From positions 186,001 to 250,000 of the forward strand of contig CAVSUY010000017.1 in the NCBI GenBank assembly GCA_963731035.1: a DNA stretch of 64,000 bases, written 5' to 3'. A program made the translations under genes and the position numbers. The notes beneath the pieces are model-generated. The model was not told the origin of the DNA. It made no database searches and saw only the letters and a program-made list of their open reading frames with translations. Of this stretch, positions 54,118 to 62,999 are shown piece after piece. The stretch is from JAANXG01 sp963731035. GTDB taxonomy: Bacteria > Pseudomonadota > Gammaproteobacteria > Arenicellales > JAANXG01. Position 1 is the first letter of the stretch. Each line of letters starts with the position of its first letter.

Positions 54118-55437
54118 ATGATTCTCAAGAGATTGTTCCTCACCCTGGCGGCTGCCGTGGTCATGGCGCCGTTGATGGTGTCATCGGCGAGCGCATACGA
54201 GTTGGTCATGCCCTCGCTGGACTACCGGACCGGCCCCTACGCCCCCAATGGCATTCCGTTCGCTAATGGATACTCGGATTACTTGACCATGCTCAACGAA
54301 CGGGACGGGGGAATCGAAGGAGTCAAGATCAAGAATCCCACCTGCGAAACGGCGTACAACACGAAACAGGGCGTGGAGTGCTACGAGAAGCTCAAAGGCA
54401 CGCCTCCGTCGGGGGCGCTGGTGTTTCAACCCCTGTCCACGGGTATCACTTACCAATTGATACCGAAAGCGACTGCGGACGGTATCACCGTTCATTCCAT
54501 GGGCTACGGACGTACTTCCGCCGCCGACGGCAAGGTATTCAAGTGGATCTTCAATTTCCCCGCCACCTACTGGGACCAGGCTGCCGTGTTCGTCAAGTAC
54601 ATCGGCGAGAAGGAAGGCGGCATGGACAAGCTGAAGGGCAAGAAAATTGCGCTGGTGTATCACAACTCGGCCTATGGCAAGGAGCCGATTCCCACACTTC
54701 AGGCGACGTCCAAGAAGTTCGGCTTTGACCTGATGTTGCTGCCGGTGGATCCGCCGGGACAGGAGCAGGGCGCGACCTGGTTGCAGGTGCGCCGCGAGAA
54801 GCCGGACTGGATCCTGATGTGGGGCTGGGGCGTGATGAACCAGGTTGCCATCGAGCAGGCGGCTTCCATCAAGTTTCCGATGGACCATTTCATCGGCGTG
54901 TGGTGGTCCGGCTCGGAGAACGACGTAGAGCCGGCCGGCATGGGTGCCGACGGCTATCTCGCGGGTAACTTCCACGCTCCGGGCGCCAATTTTCCGGCCC
55001 TCGACGACATCAAGAAGTACGTCTACGACAAGGGACTCTCCCAGGGCGAACGCGACCGCGTCGGTGAAGTGCTCTACAACCGCGGTGTGATTGCCGCGGT
55101 GTACGCGACGGAGGCAATCCGTACGGCGATGAAGATGCACAACACCAAGGAAGTCACTCAGGCAATGGTGCGAGACGGCTACGAGCATCTGAACCTGACG
55201 GAGGATCGCCTGAAGGAACTCGGTCTGCCGAACTTCACGTATCCCGTGAAGATTACCTGCGCCAATCACGGCGGGCCGCGCAAGGTCGCCATTCAGCAAT
55301 GGAATGCGAAGACCAAGACGTGGCACCTGATCACGGGTTTCTACGACACCATGCATGACGTCGTGGATCCATTGATCGAAGAAGATGCGATGAAGTTCGC
55401 AAAGGAGAACAACATAACGCCCCGCTCCTGCAACTGA
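54118..55437 (+). CDS. Branched-chain-type ABC importer substrate-binding protein (LivK-like)
   Basis: A 439-residue periplasmic type I binding protein. The signal peptide is 1-26 (ending SSASA), and the strong ribosome site GAGAGGAGG precedes the ATG. Mature features are YAPNGIPFANGYSDYLTMLN, KIALVYHNSAYGKEP and FPMDHFIGVWWSGSENDVEP. The long form is typical of binding proteins in operons for aromatic or fatty acids, rather than for leucine. The ligand is unknown. Confidence 0.92.
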   Translation: MILKRLFLTLAAAVVMAPLMVSSASAYELVMPSLDYRTGPYAPNGIPFANGYSDYLTMLNERDGGIEGVKIKNPTCETAYNTKQGVECYEKLKGTPPSGALVFQPLSTGITYQLIPKATADGITVHSMGYGRTSAADGKVFKWIFNFPATYWDQAAVFVKYIGEKEGGMDKLKGKKIALVYHNSAYGKEPIPTLQATSKKFGFDLMLLPVDPPGQEQGATWLQVRREKPDWILMWGWGVMNQVAIEQAASIKFPMDHFIGVWWSGSENDVEPAGMGADGYLAGNFHAPGANFPALDDIKKYVYDKGLSQGERDRVGEVLYNRGVIAAVYATEAIRTAMKMHNTKEVTQAMVRDGYEHLNLTEDRLKELGLPNFTYPVKITCANHGGPRKVAIQQWNAKTKTWHLITGFYDTMHDVVDPLIEEDAMKFAKENNITPRSCN

Positions 55438-55481
55438 GCGCGGCGCGTTTGTCGTTCCAGTGAGCATCCGGGATATTCGCT

Positions 55482-56318
55482 GTGAGAGCTGAGGGGAACA
55501 GCACCGGCAACGGTGAGGATATTCTCCTGAGTGTCAATAACATCGAGGTCATCTACGACCACATCATCCTGGTGCTCAAGGGTGTATCGCTGGGGGTGTC
55601 CGAGGGGGGCATCGTAGCCCTCCTCGGCGCCAACGGCGCTGGGAAGTCCACGACCCTCAAGGCAATCTCCAACCTGCTCGGCGCCGAGCGGGGAGAGGTT
55701 ACCAAAGGGTCCATCATGTTCAAGGGCCAGCCGGTGGCCCAGTTATCACCCAACGCGCTCGTTCAGCGCGGGGTGGTGCAGGTGATGGAGGGACGTCACT
55801 GCTTCGAGCACCTGACCGTGGAGGAGAACCTGTTCACCGGTGCCTATGCGCGGGCCGACGGCCGGGAAGCGATTAACGCGGATCTCGAGATGGTGTATGG
55901 CTACTTCCCGCGCCTCAAGGAGAGAAGCCGGTCACAGGCCGGTTATACATCGGGCGGCGAACAGCAAATGCTCGCCATAGGTCGAGCGCTGATGACCAAG
56001 CCGTCGGTGATTCTGCTGGACGAGCCGTCGATGGGACTGGCACCCCAGCTGGTGGAGGAGATCTTCGAGATCGTCAAGCAGCTGAACGAGAAGGAAGGAG
56101 TGACGTTCCTGCTGGCGGAGCAGAATACCAACGTGGCGCTGCGATACGCCAAGTACGGCTACATTCTGGAGAACGGCCGGGTGGTTATGGACGGCGACGC
56201 CCAGTCACTGGCCAGCAATGAGGACGTCAAGGAGTTCTACCTCGGGATGAGTGGAGAGAAAAGAAAGAGCTTCAAAGAGATCAAGCACTACAGGCGCCGC
56301 AAGCGCTGGTTGTCCTGA
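55482..56318 (+). CDS. Branched-chain-type ABC importer ATPase (LivF-like)
   Basis: A 278-residue ATPase starting at GTG 55482. Walker A is GANGAGKSTTLK, the signature TSGGEQQMLAIGRAL, Walker B ILLDEPSMGLAP. The second ATPase of the importer, it completes the G-H-M-K-F set. A lysine/arginine-rich tail (KRKSFKEIKHYRRRKRW) of about 20 residues exceeds typical LivF length. Confidence 0.93.
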   Translation: MRAEGNSTGNGEDILLSVNNIEVIYDHIILVLKGVSLGVSEGGIVALLGANGAGKSTTLKAISNLLGAERGEVTKGSIMFKGQPVAQLSPNALVQRGVVQVMEGRHCFEHLTVEENLFTGAYARADGREAINADLEMVYGYFPRLKERSRSQAGYTSGGEQQMLAIGRALMTKPSVILLDEPSMGLAPQLVEEIFEIVKQLNEKEGVTFLLAEQNTNVALRYAKYGYILENGRVVMDGDAQSLASNEDVKEFYLGMSGEKRKSFKEIKHYRRRKRWLS

Positions 56319-56389
56319 CTGGTCGTACTTGAGGGTCGCCGTCTAGCGCGGCGGCAGCCATTTCCGCAGATTTGCCCGGGACAGAGATC

Positions 56390-57631
56390 ATGTCCGATTC
56401 CCCCTACTTTGACGATCTGGAAACACGAGATCCCGAGGAGCGCCTGACATCTTTGTTCCGGCGCCTGCCGGATCAGATCCAATATGCGATCGACAACGCA
56501 CCTGTGTACAAGGAGTTGCTCGGCCACATTGATGCCCGCGCCGTCACCGACGTCACCGCGCTCGCCCGCCTGCCAGTGGTCCGTAAAAGCGAACTGCTCG
56601 AACGGCAGCGAAACGTACCGCCTTTCGGCGGCTTCGCTGCCCAGCTGATCGCGGGTGCGGCGCGGGTGTTCTGCTCCCCGGGACCGATCTATGAGCCCGA
56701 GCCGGCGGTGGAGGACTACTGGCGCATGGCCCGGGCGCTCTATGCTGCTGGGGTCCGCAAGGGAATGCTGGTCCACAACACTTTTGCCTATCACTTCACG
56801 CCCGCCGGCAGCATGGCGGAATCCGGGGCGCACGCCCTCGGCTGCCCGGTGTTCCCGGCGGGCACGGGCCAGACTGAGATGCAGGTGCAGGCCATGGCGG
56901 ACTTGCGGCCTTCGGCCTATGTCGGTACGCCGTCCTTCCTGAAAATCATTCTGGAGAAGGCCGTGGAGATGGGCAGGGACGTGTCTTCCCTGACGTGTGG
57001 CCTGGCATCGGGAGAGGCGCTGCCCCCGAGTCTGCGCCAAGCGATCCAGGACATGGGAGTGGATGTCCTGCAGTGCTATGCGAGCGCCGACCTCGGCCTG
57101 ATCGCCTACGAGAGCGAGGCCCGTGAAGGTCTCATAGTGGACGAGGAAATCATCGTCGAGATTGTGCGGCCCGGCACCAGCGACCCGGCCCCTGAAGGGG
57201 AAGTTGGCGAGGTGGTGGTGACCAGCTTCAGCCGCGCCTATCCGTTGATTCGACTCGGCACGGGAGACCTGTCCGCGGTGCTGCCCGGCGCCAGTCCTTG
57301 TGGACGTACCAATATGCGTATCAAGGGCTGGATGGGCCGGGCTGACCAGACCACCAAGGTCAAGGGCATGTTCGTGCACCCCTCACAGGTCAATGACGTA
57401 GTCAAACGCTACCCGGAGATCATCCGCGCCCGCTTGGTCGTGAACAGCAGGGACGGCCAGGACTTCATGACCCTGCGCTGCGAGACGGCCGGCCGCGGTG
57501 AACAGATGGTGGAAGAGGTGGTACGAACGCTGCGCGAGGTGTGCAAGCTGCGCGGCGAGGTCGAGTTCGTCCAGCCCGGCACCCTGCCCAACGACGGCAA
57601 GGTCATCGACGATGTGCGCACCTACGAGTGA
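56390..57631 (+). CDS. Phenylacetate-CoA ligase-like (PaaK family) enzyme
   Basis: A 413-residue adenylate-forming protein from the ATG at 56390. The frame starts at TTG 56372. Segments such as NAPVYKELLGHIDARAVTDV, LPVVRKSELLERQRNVPPFG and the C-terminal GWMGRADQTTKVKGMFVHPS follow PaaK. PaaK makes phenylacetyl-CoA; homologues use other aryl acids. As the last gene of the operon, it suggests that the imported compound is an aromatic or other carboxylic acid. The specific acid is unknown. Confidence 0.9.
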   Translation: MSDSPYFDDLETRDPEERLTSLFRRLPDQIQYAIDNAPVYKELLGHIDARAVTDVTALARLPVVRKSELLERQRNVPPFGGFAAQLIAGAARVFCSPGPIYEPEPAVEDYWRMARALYAAGVRKGMLVHNTFAYHFTPAGSMAESGAHALGCPVFPAGTGQTEMQVQAMADLRPSAYVGTPSFLKIILEKAVEMGRDVSSLTCGLASGEALPPSLRQAIQDMGVDVLQCYASADLGLIAYESEAREGLIVDEEIIVEIVRPGTSDPAPEGEVGEVVVTSFSRAYPLIRLGTGDLSAVLPGASPCGRTNMRIKGWMGRADQTTKVKGMFVHPSQVNDVVKRYPEIIRARLVVNSRDGQDFMTLRCETAGRGEQMVEEVVRTLREVCKLRGEVEFVQPGTLPNDGKVIDDVRTYE

Positions 57632-57634
57632 GAC

Positions 57635-58615
57635 TCAGGACGCGGGCTGGTGGAAGTCGGCGTGCGTCGCCTTGTCGTAGAAACTCTTGTGCCCTTTCAT
57701 CCTCAGGAAGAACCACAGTCCCGGTAGGCCGGACAGCAGCAGGACGGGGATGAACAACAGGGAGACCGCCGCCGCGTTCTCCTGGGACATGCCGGCCGAC
57801 ACGAACAGGGTAATTGCCGCCGCCTCCCGGACTCCCAGACCCCCGACCGTCACGGGGATGGAAGCGGCTACCAGCACCACCGGTACGATAAACAGGTACT
57901 GAGTCGGTCGCAGCGAGGCCCCCACACCGGAGCCCAGAATCAGGAAGATCACTATTTCCAGTCCCTGCAAGATCAGGCTGATGACGATCAGCCAGATCAG
58001 CAGGCCGGGTCGGCTCAAGTAAGTATGTACGGCCTCGGTTATTCGGAGCAGGGCGGCCACGGGACGAAAGTGGTTCCAGCGCTCCAACAGCCGATGGAAC
58101 GCGTAGTAGGTGGCCGGGAAAGAAACGACGGCGATGCCGCCGGCGCCGCAAACGAGAAGCCAGAGCAGCAGGGTACCCAGCGCATGAAACATGGAGGTGT
58201 CGCCGAATCTGAATATGGTTGCCGTCGCCAGGGCGATCATGCAGACCAGACCCACCGCACGTTCCGTCACGATCGGGGAAACCGCTACCGTGGCGCCATG
58301 GCCTTGCCGATAGATATGGTACATCCGGAACAGGTCACCCCCGGTGCTCGAAGGCAGCAGATTGTTGAAAAACGCGCCGATGTAAGTCGGCCGGAGGAGG
58401 CCCAGGTACGTATGCCCCAGGCCATGAACCCTGATGAGCAGCCACCAGCGCACGTTTGCCAGGGCCCACACGGCGATCTGGATCGCAGCGGCGACGGGTA
58501 GGGTCCACCAGGCGAGCTGGGTCGCCCGGTCGTACACATCGCGCCAGTCCAGTTTGAAAGCCAGTATCGCCAGCAGCCCGGCGCTGACGACGATCTTGAG
58601 GATTTTCATTGTCAT
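57635..58615 (-). CDS. Lysylphosphatidylglycerol synthase TM region/flippase-like protein
   Basis: A 326-residue membrane protein with about eight helices of the UPF0104/AglD type. Landmarks are RPTYIGAFFNNLLPSSTGGD, then LFRMYH, and GGLGVREAAAITLFV. It lacks the cytoplasmic aminoacyl-transferase domain of MprF, so it may flip or carry lipids rather than modify them. It converges on the PaaK-like gene with 3 bases between them. Confidence 0.88.
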   Translation of the reverse strand: MTMKILKIVVSAGLLAILAFKLDWRDVYDRATQLAWWTLPVAAAIQIAVWALANVRWWLLIRVHGLGHTYLGLLRPTYIGAFFNNLLPSSTGGDLFRMYHIYRQGHGATVAVSPIVTERAVGLVCMIALATATIFRFGDTSMFHALGTLLLWLLVCGAGGIAVVSFPATYYAFHRLLERWNHFRPVAALLRITEAVHTYLSRPGLLIWLIVISLILQGLEIVIFLILGSGVGASLRPTQYLFIVPVVLVAASIPVTVGGLGVREAAAITLFVSAGMSQENAAAVSLLFIPVLLLSGLPGLWFFLRMKGHKSFYDKATHADFHQPAS

Positions 58616-58650
58616 TGAGCGTCCAATCCGTCCCCACGTTGCTGCGCGGG

Positions 58651-58867
58651 CTAGTGTACCCCGTCAAACAGTCTGTAACTTATCGGCGGCTTGCCGATCC
58701 GGGTTGGATTGTTCGATAGAGCATCGAAAGGGCGCTGCCGGGGTCTTTTTCACCAAGCGAGTATCGGGGGGCGACTGAAAAAGACCCCGGCGGCGCCCGT
58801 TTGCGGATCGGGGCCACCGTCATCCCAGCCTGAAATAATTTGCATCATTTCTGGTGGGGTACAACAG
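58651..58867. mobile_element. MITE-like 217-bp repeat, copy 2
   Basis: Same length and order as the copy at 13594, with about 90-95% identity by eye. The left end is CTAGTGTACCCCGTCAAACA; the right end is degenerate (GGGGTACAACAGG), lacking the CTAG. The internal inverted repeat is kept apart from one change (GGCGCTGCCGGGG). It lies upstream of argC and adds no credible ORF. Confidence 0.78.
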
Positions 58868-58987
58868 GACATGGCTTGGGTGAATGTAACAGCGAATCGG
58901 CTGCGTGTCGCCGGCAATATGCAAGGGTCCCGTCACCGGAGCTATACTGGGCGGCCATTCCAATTCCGCGATCAGGTAGACAAAGTT

Positions 58988-60019
58988 GTGACGTTCAAAA
59001 TCGGCATAATCGGCGGCACCGGCTACACTGGCGCGGAGCTGCTGCGCATACTGCTGCGGCATCCGGACGTGGAACTGGCGGCCATCACCTCGCGCGCCGA
59101 GGCCGGACACCGGGTAGCCGACCTGTTTCCCAATCTGCGCGGCGCGACGGAGCTGCGCTTCAGCGACCCGAACGACGCGGATCTGCAGGCCTGCCAGCTG
59201 GTGTTCTCGGCGACTCCCAACGGCGTCGCCATGACCCAGGCCGAAAGCCTGCTGGACGCCGGGGTCAAGGTCGTTGATCTGGCGGCTGACTTTCGTCTGC
59301 GCGACCGAGCTACCTGGGAACGTTGGTATGACATGCAGCATGCGAGCCCGGCCCTGCTGGGCGAGGCTGTCTATGGGCTGCCGGAGGTAAACCGCGACAG
59401 TATCCGTCGGGCCCGGTTGGTCGCCAACCCCGGGTGTTATCCCACGGCGGTGATACTGGGCGCCCTGCCGCTGGTGGAAAGCGGCCTGGTGGACCTCGGC
59501 GATATCATTGCAGACGCGAAGTCCGGGGTCAGCGGCGCCGGGCGTGGGGCCAAAGTGGCGAATCTGTTCGGAGAAGTGGCTGACAACTTCAGGGCCTACG
59601 GGGTGCCTGGTCACCGGCACTATCCGGAGATCGTCCAGGCCCTTGGCGACGCAGCCGGTCAGGCCCCGGGTCTGACCTTCGTGCCCCACCTCGTGCCGAT
59701 GATACGTGGCATACACGCCACCTTGTATTTCAAGAGCCTGGATGCGGAGCGGGATCTCACCGCGCTTTTCGCGCAACGATACGTGAACGAGCCCTTTGTC
59801 GATGTGATGGACCCCGCCGGTCACCCGGAAACACGATCGGTGAAAGGGGCCAATACGTGCCGGATCGCGGTGCATCGCAGTGGGGGAAATCGAATCATTG
59901 TCCTGGCGGTCATCGACAATCTGGTGAAGGGCGCCGCCGGCCAGGCGGTGCAGAACATGAACATCATGCTCGGCCTCGGCGAAGCCACGGGACTCGAAAA
60001 CCTGGCCCTGGTGCCCTGA
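58988..60019 (+). CDS. argC: N-acetyl-gamma-glutamyl-phosphate reductase
   Basis: A 343-residue protein from GTG 58988; the longer open frame passes through the MITE and is not coding there. The NADP loop is GIIGGTGYTGAELLR, the catalytic Cys is in VANPGCYPTAV and the His region is in GVPGHRHYPEI. It makes N-acetylglutamate semialdehyde in arginine synthesis. It leads a conserved gene order with DUF6776, bactofilin, erpA, anmK and an M23 peptidase. Confidence 0.96.
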   Translation: MTFKIGIIGGTGYTGAELLRILLRHPDVELAAITSRAEAGHRVADLFPNLRGATELRFSDPNDADLQACQLVFSATPNGVAMTQAESLLDAGVKVVDLAADFRLRDRATWERWYDMQHASPALLGEAVYGLPEVNRDSIRRARLVANPGCYPTAVILGALPLVESGLVDLGDIIADAKSGVSGAGRGAKVANLFGEVADNFRAYGVPGHRHYPEIVQALGDAAGQAPGLTFVPHLVPMIRGIHATLYFKSLDAERDLTALFAQRYVNEPFVDVMDPAGHPETRSVKGANTCRIAVHRSGGNRIIVLAVIDNLVKGAAGQAVQNMNIMLGLGEATGLENLALVP

Positions 60020-60024
60020 AGCCC

Positions 60025-60834
60025 ATGCTGAGAAAGCCCACTGACGACCTGGTTATCAAGCCGCGAATGTCCGCCCCGGTGCGGCTGGCCGTAGTATTGG
60101 CCGCGATCGCGGTTGTCGTTGGGGCTTCGGTAGGCGGCTACTGGGGCGGCCGCGCGGTGATCCACCAGAGGTTGGTATCCACGTCCGCGGAGGTGGAGGC
60201 GTTGACAGCCAAGCTCCAGGACAGTCGTGACCTGCGGCGGGATCTGTCCTCGGACTACAATGCCAAGCGCGACAAGCTCGAAGCGGAGCTGAAGGCTGCC
60301 CACGACAGTCTGGAATCCACCCGTCAGCAGCTGGAGGAAGCAAAGAGCAGTCTGACCAAGGTCACGAGGCAACTTCAGATCGATCAGACGGCGTACCAGG
60401 AGTTACGCAAACAGCTCGATGATTCCGACAAGCAGATTACCGACCTTGGAAGCGAGCTCAAGTTCTACAGGAGCATCATTTCGCCCGCGGACGGCCGCAG
60501 CGGCGTCCGGATCCAGGACCTCGAGCTGGAACCCACGGATACGGCTAACGAGTATCGCTACAGGCTCACCCTTATCCAGGCACTGGAGCACGAGACCCAG
60601 GCGAAGGGCACCGTGCAGTTCGAGATAAGCGGAACCGAGGGAGGGGCACAGAAGACGATCCATGCGCCGGAACCTTCCCAGAAACAGATACCGGCAGATT
60701 TCAAATATTTCCAGAACTTCGCGGGGACGTTCACATTTCCGGCAGATTTTACGCCGGCCCAGATCAAGGTAATATTCAAGGCCAAAGACAACGCCGTAGT
60801 GCAGCGCACCTATCCCTGGCCGATGCACGGTTAG
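60025..60834 (+). CDS. DUF6776 family membrane-anchored coiled-coil protein
   Basis: A 269-residue protein from ATG 60025. One TM helix (about 20-42) is followed by a coiled coil (50-145; AEVEALTAKLQDSRDLRRDL, KLEAELKAAHDSLESTRQQL) and a C-terminal beta-rich domain (GVRIQDLELEPTDTANEYRY). It is next to bactofilin in many gammaproteobacteria. Function is unknown; a role in the cell envelope is inferred from the neighbours. Confidence 0.88.
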   Translation: MLRKPTDDLVIKPRMSAPVRLAVVLAAIAVVVGASVGGYWGGRAVIHQRLVSTSAEVEALTAKLQDSRDLRRDLSSDYNAKRDKLEAELKAAHDSLESTRQQLEEAKSSLTKVTRQLQIDQTAYQELRKQLDDSDKQITDLGSELKFYRSIISPADGRSGVRIQDLELEPTDTANEYRYRLTLIQALEHETQAKGTVQFEISGTEGGAQKTIHAPEPSQKQIPADFKYFQNFAGTFTFPADFTPAQIKVIFKAKDNAVVQRTYPWPMHG

Positions 60835-60919
60835 AACCCGATGCCCGCAGATTCGATGCAGATGATCTACAATACTTCGATAGCAATTCATCCACTCAAA
60901 CAAAGGCAGGAGACAAGAT

Positions 60920-61426
60920 ATGCTCGGTAATAAGAAACCCGCCGCCCCCGCAAGCGCGCCCCCGCCAACCGGGGCCGGCAAGCCGGTCGATACCATCGAC
61001 ACGCTGATCGGTCAGAAGGCGGTTTTCAAGGGTGATCTTGAGTTCACGGGGGGGCTGCGCGTCGACGGACATATCAAAGGCAACGTGATTGCCAAAGACG
61101 ACAGCAATAGTACGGTCGTGGTCAGCGAATCCGGTGAAATCGAAGGCAATATCAGCGTGCCGCACGTGGTCGTCAATGGAACTATCAACGGCAACATCAA
61201 GTCCGCCGGCCGGGTGGAATTGCAGGCGAAGTCCCGGATCAACGGCGACGTGCACTACAAGGCGGTTGAAATGGAGCTGGGCGCCTCCATAAATGGTAAC
61301 TTGGTGTGCGAGACGTCCGGCGGAGCGAGCGCCGTGAACCGTCCTTCCGGCGGTGTGGGTGGCCTCGGGGAAGTCTCCGAGAACAGGCCCGGCGCCTCCC
61401 ACCCCGCAGCGGCCAAGACCGGTTGA
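60920..61426 (+). CDS. Bactofilin
   Basis: A 168-residue protein with a proline-rich N-terminus, a right-handed beta-helix core (about 26-130; FKGDLEFTGGLRVDGHIKGN, SGEIEGNISVPHVVVNGTIN) and a low-complexity tail. Bactofilins polymerise into filaments that position cell-wall enzymes. An M23 peptidase gene is 1.6 kb downstream in the same conserved block, a known kind of functional link. Confidence 0.95.
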   Translation: MLGNKKPAAPASAPPPTGAGKPVDTIDTLIGQKAVFKGDLEFTGGLRVDGHIKGNVIAKDDSNSTVVVSESGEIEGNISVPHVVVNGTINGNIKSAGRVELQAKSRINGDVHYKAVEMELGASINGNLVCETSGGASAVNRPSGGVGGLGEVSENRPGASHPAAAKTG

Positions 61427-61479
61427 TTTCGCCCTACCGGCCGTGAGACAGTGATCGAAACACTCGAGGTTTGGCAAAT

Positions 61480-61833
61480 ATGAGCATTCCGGCAACAGAG
61501 ATACCGGCACCTGTGGATTTCACCGATAGTGCCGCTGCCAAGGTCAAAGAGCTGATCGAGGACGAGGACAATGACGCTCTCAAGCTGCGTGTGTTCATCC
61601 AGGGAGGCGGCTGCTCGGGATTCCAGTACGGGTTTACCTTCGAGGAGGATCAACAGGGCGACGACACCACGGTGGAAAACGGTGGCGTGACGCTGCTGAT
61701 AGACCCAATGAGCCTGCAGTACCTGATGGGTGCGAAAATCGACTACAAGGAAGACCTGGAGGGTGCTCGATTCGTGATCAACAACCCGAACGCCACTACT
61801 ACCTGCGGTTGCGGCTCCTCCTTTTCCTCCTGA
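61480..61833 (+). CDS. erpA: Iron-sulfur cluster insertion protein ErpA
   Basis: A 117-residue A-type carrier from ATG 61480 (TTG 61471 is a less likely start). The three Cys are C45 (GGGCSGFQY) and C109/C111 (CGCGSSF). It passes [4Fe-4S] clusters to target enzymes and is essential for isoprenoid synthesis in E. coli. It is co-directional with bactofilin. Confidence 0.97.
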   Translation: MSIPATEIPAPVDFTDSAAAKVKELIEDEDNDALKLRVFIQGGGCSGFQYGFTFEEDQQGDDTTVENGGVTLLIDPMSLQYLMGAKIDYKEDLEGARFVINNPNATTTCGCGSSFSS

Positions 61834-61867
61834 TCACGGTCCTGGTCTCCCCTTCCTGAAAGCGCGA

Positions 61868-62998
61868 TCATGTTCCCGGCCGGGCAGGCTGCCCGGCCGG
61901 GGTGTAGATTTCTCCCAGCAGAACTTCCCGCGCGGCGCCGGTGACGCTGGGCAGATTCCCCGGCCGGCCGTGGATCCGCCGACAGGCCAGCCAGGCGAAA
62001 GCACAGGCCTCGACCCAGTCCGGTGACAGCCCCAGCGTCTCAGTGGTAGCGACAGGACAGGCGATGAGCTCCGCGAGCCGGTTCATGAGCACGGTGTTCC
62101 AGGCTCCGCCCCCGCATATGTACATCTCGTGCCGGCCGGACGAATGAAGGTCTTGGACCCCTCGGGCGATACTCCGGGCCGTGACCTCGAGAAGCCCGGC
62201 CTGAATGTCCACGGGTTGTTCCTTGTTCCAGGCCGGATAACGGCTTTTCATCCAGTCAAGATGGAAGTATTCGCGGCCGGTGCTCTTGGGAGCCGGCAGG
62301 TCGAAGTAGGGGTCCGACAGGAGCGCTTCGACGAATTTTGTGGGGGCCTGGCCCCCGGCAGCCCAGCGGCCATCCTCGTCGTACGGGTGTCCCGCGCACA
62401 CCCGACACCACTGGTCCATCAAAGTGTTGCCGGGTCCGGTGTCGAACCCCAGCACCGCTGCAGCCGGGTCCGCCGGCAGGCTGGTAACGTTCGCGATGCC
62501 ACCGATATTGACGATCATTCGGTTGGCCGCGCTGTCCCGGAACATCGCGTTGTGGAACGCCGGAGCCAACGGCGCGCCTTGGCCTCCGGCCCTCAAGTCG
62601 TTGGATCGGAAGTCGCCGACGGTGGTGATGCCGGTGAGCTCAGCGATGGACCGGGGGTCGCCGATCTGTATCGTCACCGGCGGCTTGTCGCCGGGCCCGT
62701 GATAAATCGTCTGGCCATGGCTGCCGATCGCCGTGACCTGTTCCCCGCGACCCGTCTTGTGGCTCAGGTCCTTTGCCAGCCGAGCAAAATCGGCGGCCAG
62801 AGCGCGGTCCAGGCGTTCTATCTGCGCTTTGTTCACATCCGGAAACAGGTGGACCACCGACTCAATGGCTTCCTTGATCTCCGGGGTGAACGGTCTCGTG
62901 AGGGTCGCCAGCAGCCGGAACCTGCCATCGTCGAGATCCACCAGCGCGCCATCCATACCGTCGGCGCTGGTGCCTGACATCAGTCCGATGTAAAGCAT
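61868..62998 (-). CDS. anmK: Anhydro-N-acetylmuramic acid kinase
   Basis: A 376-residue ASKHA-fold kinase from ATG 62998. LYIGLMSGTSADGMDGALVD (N-terminal), GSHGQTIYH, NIGGIANVTSLP, GFDTGPGNTLMD and ICGGGAWNTVLMNRL are all typical. It opens and phosphorylates anhydroMurNAc in peptidoglycan recycling. It converges on erpA, and its start is 1 base from the end of the M23 gene. Confidence 0.97.
   Translation of the reverse strand: MLYIGLMSGTSADGMDGALVDLDDGRFRLLATLTRPFTPEIKEAIESVVHLFPDVNKAQIERLDRALAADFARLAKDLSHKTGRGEQVTAIGSHGQTIYHGPGDKPPVTIQIGDPRSIAELTGITTVGDFRSNDLRAGGQGAPLAPAFHNAMFRDSAANRMIVNIGGIANVTSLPADPAAAVLGFDTGPGNTLMDQWCRVCAGHPYDEDGRWAAGGQAPTKFVEALLSDPYFDLPAPKSTGREYFHLDWMKSRYPAWNKEQPVDIQAGLLEVTARSIARGVQDLHSSGRHEMYICGGGAWNTVLMNRLAELIACPVATTETLGLSPDWVEACAFAWLACRRIHGRPGNLPSVTGAAREVLLGEIYTPAGQPARPGT
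61875..61901. terminator. Perfect GC-rich palindrome at the 3' end of anmK
   Basis: CCCGGCCGGGCAG-G-CTGCCCGGCCGGG, inside the last codons of anmK and 42 bases after the erpA stop. It may end erpA transcription from the other side while coding for the PAGQPARPGT tail of AnmK. Confidence 0.5.
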
Positions 62999-62999
62999 G

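Noticed and set aside
58691..58987. N-terminal extension of ArgC into the repeat
   Set aside because: The frame passes through the MITE; ArgC family sequence begins at the GTG at 58988.
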